Shown piece by piece: positions 59,785-64,000 of a stretch of DNA of 64,000 nt. The stretch covers positions 62,001-126,000 of the forward strand of contig NZ_JAMXHT010000002.1 in assembly GCF_023955655.1 (NCBI RefSeq), in the 5' to 3' direction. The notes beneath the pieces are model-generated. The model made no database searches and had not been told where the DNA came from. It was given only the letters and a program-made list of their open reading frames with translations. How positions within the stretch are numbered: position 1 is the stretch's first letter; the number at the start of each line of letters is the position of its first letter. The translations under genes were made by a program, and so were the position numbers. The DNA is from Ralstonia soli. Its GTDB lineage: Bacteria; Pseudomonadota; Gammaproteobacteria; Burkholderiales; Burkholderiaceae.

Positions 59785-61296
59785 ATGACTACATTGTTCA
59801 AGCGTCGTGGTGCGGTGATGGGGCGGCTGTTGCGGCTCGTCATCGCGGTTGTGGTGGTGCTGACCATTGTTGTGGCTGTCAACACATGGCGGCATGGCTC
59901 GCGCCAGCTCGATGTGCCTGCCGTCACTCCAGTGGCCGTCGATGGCCCGGCGGCAGCCGCACACCTGGCCGAAGCCGTGCGCGCACGCACCGTCTCCAGC
60001 GCCACCGATGCACAGTTGAACGCCGACCAGTTCCGCCAGCTTCACGCCATGCTGGAAGCGCGCTACCCCAAGGCGCACGCTGTGCTGCAGCGCGAGCAGG
60101 TGGGCGACTTTGCGCTGCTCTACACGTGGAAGGGTTCCGACGCGTCGTTGCCGCCCATCATGCTGATGGCGCATCAGGACGTTGTGCCCATCGCCCCAGG
60201 CACTGAAGGCGACTGGACCGAACCGCCGTTCGACGGCGTGGTGAAGGACGGCATGGTCTGGGGCCGCGGTGCGTGGGACGACAAGGGCAACCTGATCTCG
60301 CAGATGGAAGCCATCGAGCTGCTGGCCGCCAGCGGCTTCAAGCCGCGCCGCACCATCCACCTCGCCTTCGGCGCCGACGAGGAAGTGGGCGGCGAGCGTG
60401 GCGCCAAGCAGATCGCCGCGCTGCTCAAGTCGCGCGGCGAGCGTCTGGACTTTGTGATTGACGAAGGGCTGCTGATTACCGAGGGCGTGCTGCCAGGGCT
60501 CAACAAACCGGCTGCGTTGATCGGCGTGGCGGAGAAGGGCTTCCTCTCCGTGCAGCTCAAGGTGGGAGCCACGCCGGGGCATTCGTCGATGCCGCCGCCG
60601 CACGGCGAGAGCGCCATCGCCATGATGAGCGCCACGCTCAAGCGGCTCGATGACGATCAACTGCCCGCTGGCATCCGTGGCGTTGCGCAAGAGATGTTCG
60701 CCACGCTGGCGCCCGAGATGCACGGTTTCAGCCGCGTCGCGCTGGCCAACCTGTGGCTGTTCGGGCCGATGGTGCAGAAGCAGCTGGAGGCGTCGGCCAG
60801 TTCCAACGCCATGCTGCGCACCACCACCGCGCTGACCATCGTGCAGGCCGGCAACAAGGACAACGTGCTGCCCGGCCGTGCCGAGGCCACCGTCAACTTC
60901 CGACTGCTGCCGGGCGACACCATTGCCTCCGTCACCGCGCACGTGGAAGACGCCGCCAAGGCCGCCGCGCCCAAGGGCAAATTCGAACTGAGCAAGCTGC
61001 CTGGCTCGAGCGAGGCGTCACCTGTGTCGCCCACGGAATCGGCGTCGTATCAGCTGATCAACAAGACGGTGCGCGAGCTGTTCCCAGGAACGGTGGTGGC
61101 ACCAGGGCTGATGATCGGTGCCACCGATTCACGCCACATGATCGGGATTGCCGACCACGTGTATCGCTTCTCGCCGGTGCGCGCCAAGCCGGAAGACCTG
61201 CCGCGCTTTCACGGCACCAACGAGCGGATCACCGAGGCCAACCTGGTGGAGCTGATTCGCTTCTACCACCGGCTGGTGCAGCAGGCGGCGGGCTGA
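59785..61296 (+). CDS. M20-family peptidase, membrane-anchored (carboxypeptidase PM20D1/YscS-like)
   Basis: 503 residues with an N-terminal anchor helix (LLRLVIAVVVVLTIVVAVN, about 15-33). Metal ligands: LMAHQDVVP (His/Asp), GRGAWDDKGN (bridging Asp), ADEEVGGERGAK (catalytic Glu-Glu), the dimerisation domain from KGFLSVQLKVGATPGHSS, and the final GATDSRHM. Two zinc ions are expected. Substrate probably a blocked peptide or N-acyl amino acid outside the cytoplasm. AAGGAG 9 bases before the ATG. Stands alone after the encapsulin terminator. Confidence 0.93.
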   Translation: MTTLFKRRGAVMGRLLRLVIAVVVVLTIVVAVNTWRHGSRQLDVPAVTPVAVDGPAAAAHLAEAVRARTVSSATDAQLNADQFRQLHAMLEARYPKAHAVLQREQVGDFALLYTWKGSDASLPPIMLMAHQDVVPIAPGTEGDWTEPPFDGVVKDGMVWGRGAWDDKGNLISQMEAIELLAASGFKPRRTIHLAFGADEEVGGERGAKQIAALLKSRGERLDFVIDEGLLITEGVLPGLNKPAALIGVAEKGFLSVQLKVGATPGHSSMPPPHGESAIAMMSATLKRLDDDQLPAGIRGVAQEMFATLAPEMHGFSRVALANLWLFGPMVQKQLEASASSNAMLRTTTALTIVQAGNKDNVLPGRAEATVNFRLLPGDTIASVTAHVEDAAKAAAPKGKFELSKLPGSSEASPVSPTESASYQLINKTVRELFPGTVVAPGLMIGATDSRHMIGIADHVYRFSPVRAKPEDLPRFHGTNERITEANLVELIRFYHRLVQQAAG

Positions 61297-61326
61297 TTCG
61301 CTTACGGCCCGGCTTGGGGCGGCCTG

Positions 61327-62280
61327 TTATTGCGCCGGCCGCTCGTCGAAATATTCGATCCGGTTCCGGCCGTTCTGCTTGGCGGCGTAGAGTTGCCGGT
61401 CGACGGCCTGGATGAATGCTGTCGGGCTGCTGTCCCCCCGCGGAACGCTCGTCCCCACCCCGATGCTGACCGTGACGTTCTGGCCGTGTGGCGATTGCGA
61501 GTGTGGGATGGCCAGCTTCTCTATCAGCCGGTGGCAGCGTTCGGCCACCTTGCGTGCGCCGGCAGCGTCCGTTTCCGGCAGCATCAGGACGAATTCTTCG
61601 CCTCCGAAGCGCGCGACCACATCACGCGGGCCGATCGCGGCCAGGCTCAGCGTCTGGGCAATGTCGATCAGGCACTTGTCGCCCTGAATGTGCCCATACA
61701 GGTCGTTGTACTGCTTGAAGAAATCGACGTCGATCAGGATCAGGGACAGGGGCAAGCCGCCGTTGCGTGCGCCGGCCCATTCCCGCTCCAGGCTGACATC
61801 GAACTGGCGCCGGTTGGCGATGCCCGTCAGCCCGTCCTTGAACGACAGCGCCTCCAGTTCCTTCTGCAGGGCGATCAGCTTTTCTTCGGTCTTTTTGCGC
61901 TCACTGATGTCGAACATGAAGCCGATCAGCGATTCCACCTCGCCGCTGTCATTGCGCACCACGTGAACGACGTCGCGTATCCAGACATAGCCGTTGTCCT
62001 TGGTGAGCGCGCGGTAGTCGGCCTCGTGATCCACCCCCGCCTGGGACTGGGCAATGCAGAAGTTCACCACGTAGTCCCGGTCGTCGGGGTGAATGCGCGT
62101 GGCCCAGTCCTCGGCCGTGACCCAGCTCTCCTGGCTCCAGCCGAGCAGCGGCTCGATCTGTGGGCCGATGTAGGCAAATGACATGGTTGACCAGTCGATC
62201 TTCCACGGAATGGCCTGGGTCGATTCCAGGAGCGTCTTGTAGACCGCGCTGTCGCTGCTAAGGTCGTTGATGCCTGACAT
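61327..62280 (-). CDS. PAS-GGDEF diguanylate cyclase
   Basis: 317 residues from ATG 62280 (GGGGAG 6 bases upstream); the upstream frame is not conserved. PAS domain (about 15-130: WKIDWSTMSFAYIGPQIEPLLGWSQESWVTAEDWATRIHPDDRDYVVNFC) followed by GGDEF (about 145-310). Active motif RFGGEEF is intact, and the DVDFFKQYNDLYGHIQGDKCL stretch has the substrate and metal residues, so it should make c-di-GMP. The inhibitory RxxD site five residues before GGEEF is absent (GPRD there), so product inhibition is not expected. Soluble, no membrane helix. Confidence 0.94.
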   Translation of the reverse strand: MSGINDLSSDSAVYKTLLESTQAIPWKIDWSTMSFAYIGPQIEPLLGWSQESWVTAEDWATRIHPDDRDYVVNFCIAQSQAGVDHEADYRALTKDNGYVWIRDVVHVVRNDSGEVESLIGFMFDISERKKTEEKLIALQKELEALSFKDGLTGIANRRQFDVSLEREWAGARNGGLPLSLILIDVDFFKQYNDLYGHIQGDKCLIDIAQTLSLAAIGPRDVVARFGGEEFVLMLPETDAAGARKVAERCHRLIEKLAIPHSQSPHGQNVTVSIGVGTSVPRGDSSPTAFIQAVDRQLYAAKQNGRNRIEYFDERPAQ

Positions 62281-62343
62281 GCTGCACTCCCCAATGTAAC
62301 GGTGCTTCCCCAAGGTCAGCGGGCATGGCTGCGCCGCCGCGAT

Positions 62344-62376
62344 GGCGCCCTCATCAGATTGGCGGGCGCCTTTTTT
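62344..62376 (+). terminator. plus-strand terminator-like hairpin in a 368-base gap
   Basis: GGCGCCC (62344-62350) pairs with GGGCGCC (62364-62370), followed by TTTTTTCTTTT. It is oriented for plus-strand transcription, yet no plus-strand gene ends nearby (the M20 gene ends 1 kb away and GGDEF is on the other strand). Either a small RNA ends here or it is a barrier to antisense transcription. The rest of the 62281-62648 gap is the operator region described next. Confidence 0.55.
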
Positions 62377-62500
62377 CTTTTGCAGCAGGGCGATTCTGCT
62401 TTGGAATCGGACTGCTCTACTGCTAGGACGACCTAACGGCAGGGGGCAAGGTGCGCTTAACCCCATGGTGCAGTCAGGTTTTTGCGGGCGTTCGCCGGCT

Positions 62501-62553
62501 GAACTGTTCGCGAAAGATGCTGAACAGTTCAGCCAAACTGTTCGCAACTGTTC
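62501..62553 (+). promoter_or_regulatory. four AACTGTTC repeats upstream of the DUF2917 gene
   Basis: GAACTGTTCG (62501-62510), its inverted copy GAACAGTTC (62522-62530), AACTGTTCG (62536-62544) and AACTGTTC (62546-62553). The last two are direct repeats 10 bases apart, exactly like the pair at 54960-54978 before the MocR gene. Binding by the MocR regulator is inferred. Confidence 0.65.
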
Positions 62554-62648
62554 ATGTCCATGGTGTCGTCCGCCGCGCAAGATGGTGTTGTGCCGATCCG
62601 CAGTCCCCATAAAAATCCACCACGAACCCCGGCACAGGAGTCTCCATC

Positions 62649-63011
62649 ATGCGCGAAATCAGGATCTTCGAACTTGACCGGCCGGGCGTGCCGGTGAGCT
62701 GGCGGTCGGCACGGGCCCAAACCATCGCCGCTCAGGCCGGGCTGTTGTGGGTCACGCAAGAGCATCAGCGGCAGGACATCTGGCTCAAGCCGGGCCAATC
62801 GATCGACGTGCCGGCAGGCGTACGGTTCTGGCTGTCGGGTGAGCCGGTGGAAGGCACGCCGGCGCGCTTTGCCGTGACCGAAGACATCAACGCACCGCGC
62901 CGTCTGTTGCGCTTCATCGGCTTGCTGGTCAGCGCGGCGTATCGGCAGGTGCTGCGTGACGACGGGCAAGATGCAGCGCGCACGCCGTCGGCATTGCGCA
63001 TTGGTACCTGA
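62649..63011 (+). CDS. DUF2917 protein
   Basis: 120 residues; AGGAG 8 bases before ATG 62649. DUF2917 pattern: a cupin-like small domain with QAGLLWVTQEHQRQDIWLKPGQSIDVPAGVRFWLSGEP. Function unknown. Common in Burkholderiaceae. Its promoter region carries the same repeats as the MocR gene 7.6 kb away, so the two may belong to one regulon. A C-terminal amphipathic helix (RRLLRFIGLLVSAAYRQVL) follows the domain. Confidence 0.85.
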   Translation: MREIRIFELDRPGVPVSWRSARAQTIAAQAGLLWVTQEHQRQDIWLKPGQSIDVPAGVRFWLSGEPVEGTPARFAVTEDINAPRRLLRFIGLLVSAAYRQVLRDDGQDAARTPSALRIGT

Positions 63012-63025
63012 GGGCACCTGAGCGC

Positions 63026-64000
63026 CTAAGCCGGAAACACCAGCCGGAACTCGGTCCGCCCGGTGTTCCCCTCGGGCGGGCTGCTGGCCTGCACCCACCC
63101 CCCGTGCAGGTCCATGATGGTCTTCACGATCGCCAGTCCCAGCCCCGTGGACTGGCTCGATTGCGCCCCGGATTGTGCTCGTGAGGGGTCGCCGCGGTAG
63201 AACCGCTCGAACAGCAGCGGCACACTGCCGGCCGGAATGCCCGGCCCTGGGTTGCGCACGGCAATGGCGATGCCTTGCGGCAGGCGTTCGATCACCACGT
63301 CGATGCGCTCGCCGGTGGGCGTGTGGCGCAGCGCGTTGTCGAGCAGGTTGTTGATTGCCCGGCGCAGCAGCGTGGCATCGGCGTGCAACTGCGCATCGCC
63401 GTGCACGTCGATGGTGATGTCGCGGTCGGCGGCCACGGCTTCGAAGTAATCGACCAGCACCTGCACCTCGTGCCGCGCATCGAGCGGCGCCACGGACAGC
63501 GCCACGCGTGCGTGATCGGCGCGGGCGAGGAACAGCATGTCTTCGATCATGTGCGACAGGCGCGCGTATTCCTCCAGGTTGGATTCGAGCACGCTGCGGT
63601 ATTCCTCCACCGTGCGCGGGTGAGCGAGCGTGACTTCGGTCTGGCCGACGAGATTGGCCAGCGGCGTGCGGAAGTCGTGCGCCAGGTCGGCCGAGAACTG
63701 CGACAGCCGTGCAAAGCCGTCCTGCAAACGCGTGAGCATGGCGTTGAGCGAGGCCAGCAAGTCGGCCAGTTCACGTGGCGCACCTTGCAGCGTGAGGCGC
63801 GTGTCGAGCTGACTCGGCACCACGGCCGCCGCTTGTTTGCCGATGCGCTCCAGCCCCCGCAGCGTGCTACGCACCAGCAACAGGCTCAGCAGTGCCACCG
63901 CCGCCACACCACCGATCACGGCAAACACGATGTGGCGCTGATAGTTGGCCAGCAACGCCGCGCGGCTGTCGCCGTCCTGCGCGACCAGCACGATGACCTT
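63026..64000 (-). CDS. sensor histidine kinase (CusS/heavy-metal type), N-terminus outside the window
   Basis: 325 codons present, open to the window edge. One membrane helix (HIVFAVIGGVAAVALLSLLLVRSTL), a HAMP linker, then the dimerisation/phosphorylation H-box SADLAHDFRTPLANLVGQTEV (phosphorylated His in AHDFRTP), N-box NNLLDNALRHTPTGE, G1-box AVRNPGPGIP, F-box LFERFYRGDPSRAQ and G2-box GLGLAIVKTIMDLHGG. CusS/heavy-metal-type kinases have this arrangement with a periplasmic sensor loop, which is not in the window. Its partner response regulator would lie beyond position 64000. Confidence 0.93.
   Translation of the reverse strand, partial: KVIVLVAQDGDSRAALLANYQRHIVFAVIGGVAAVALLSLLLVRSTLRGLERIGKQAAAVVPSQLDTRLTLQGAPRELADLLASLNAMLTRLQDGFARLSQFSADLAHDFRTPLANLVGQTEVTLAHPRTVEEYRSVLESNLEEYARLSHMIEDMLFLARADHARVALSVAPLDARHEVQVLVDYFEAVAADRDITIDVHGDAQLHADATLLRRAINNLLDNALRHTPTGERIDVVIERLPQGIAIAVRNPGPGIPAGSVPLLFERFYRGDPSRAQSGAQSSQSTGLGLAIVKTIMDLHGGWVQASSPPEGNTGRTEFRLVFPA

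Noticed and set aside
62416-62446. CTAGGACGACCTAACGG, which combines GGACGA and CTAACG as in the LuxR-type promoters
   Set aside because: The TAGTC half is missing and the spacing between GACGA and CTAACG is zero instead of 18 bases.
1-64000. CRISPR arrays, rRNA or tRNA genes, integrases and insertion sequences
   Set aside because: None was recognised on reading the sequence; there are no regularly spaced long repeats and no transposase-like proteins.

Overview
The window is high-GC, gene-dense DNA with no rRNA, tRNA, CRISPR array or insertion sequence that I could find. Gene content (MHS and DHA2 transporters, PntAA/PntAB/PntB transhydrogenase, DUF1302/DUF1329 pair, DUF2917, MocR regulators, NTF2-like proteins) points to a beta-proteobacterium of the Burkholderiaceae, most likely Ralstonia or Cupriavidus. 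The genus is an inference from family content, not from a marker gene.

Region 1 (1 to about 30.8 kb) is a catabolic gene cluster. On the left, one long minus-strand unit runs DUF1302 - DUF1329 - 2-oxopent-4-enoate hydratase - acylating acetaldehyde dehydrogenase - 4-hydroxy-2-oxovalerate aldolase - HlyD/EmrA-type adaptor - EmrB-type exporter. That is the complete lower meta-cleavage pathway (2-hydroxypentadienoate to pyruvate and acetyl-CoA) plus envelope proteins. Next come a short-chain dehydrogenase (SDR), a C-C-bond (meta-cleavage product type) hydrolase, a small secreted or membrane protein, an SRPBCC protein, a LuxR-type regulator and cysD-cysNC. Divergent from cysD is a plus-strand operon: DUF1214 protein, PAPS-type sulfotransferase, SDR, DHH phosphoesterase. 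Together cysD, cysNC, the sulfotransferase and the DHH protein form a self-contained PAPS cycle: make PAPS, transfer the sulfo group, degrade the pAp by-product. Further right are a lipoprotein phosphoesterase coupled to a MauG-like di-haem protein, five NTF2/SnoaL-like proteins, more SDRs, an NAD-dependent epimerase, an EthD-like protein, a probable AraC-type regulator and a GMC oxidoreductase.

The most notable observation is that the promoter regions between 8.4 and 29.5 kb share one element, TAGTC-N6-GACGATG, followed in most copies after 18 bases by a CTAAC/TTACG-like -10. Its centre sits about 42 bases before the implied transcription start, which is where LuxR-type activators bind. I propose that the LuxR-type protein at 11600-12742 controls the whole cluster through this box, so PAPS synthesis and sulfation are wired into the same catabolic regulon as the lower meta pathway. 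The substrate is not identifiable from the window.

Region 2 (32.9-51 kb) is ordinary accessory metabolism: metallo-hydrolase, pntB/pntAB/pntAA, SDR, APH-type phosphotransferase, histidine phosphatase, MHS transporter, FMN 2-hydroxyacid dehydrogenase with a divergent LysR, CopD/CopC, a KAS III enzyme, a tautomerase, an ArsR-SRPBCC pair with a clear operator, and a hydrolase-MarR-enoyl-CoA hydratase operon with twin operators.

Region 3 (50.2-59.6 kb) has two special modules. One is an SPFH protein with a NAD-kinase-like protein, divergent from an NrtR-type Nudix regulator, with two 15-bp operators between. The other is a sulfur-storage encapsulin operon: rhodanese, serine O-acetyltransferase, family 2A encapsulin shell, and cysteine desulfurase with a roughly 215-residue disordered cargo extension, closed by a strong terminator.

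Region 4 (59.6-64 kb) holds an M20 peptidase, a PAS-GGDEF diguanylate cyclase, a DUF2917 protein whose upstream region carries the same repeats as the MocR regulator at 53.5 kb, and a sensor histidine kinase cut by the window end.
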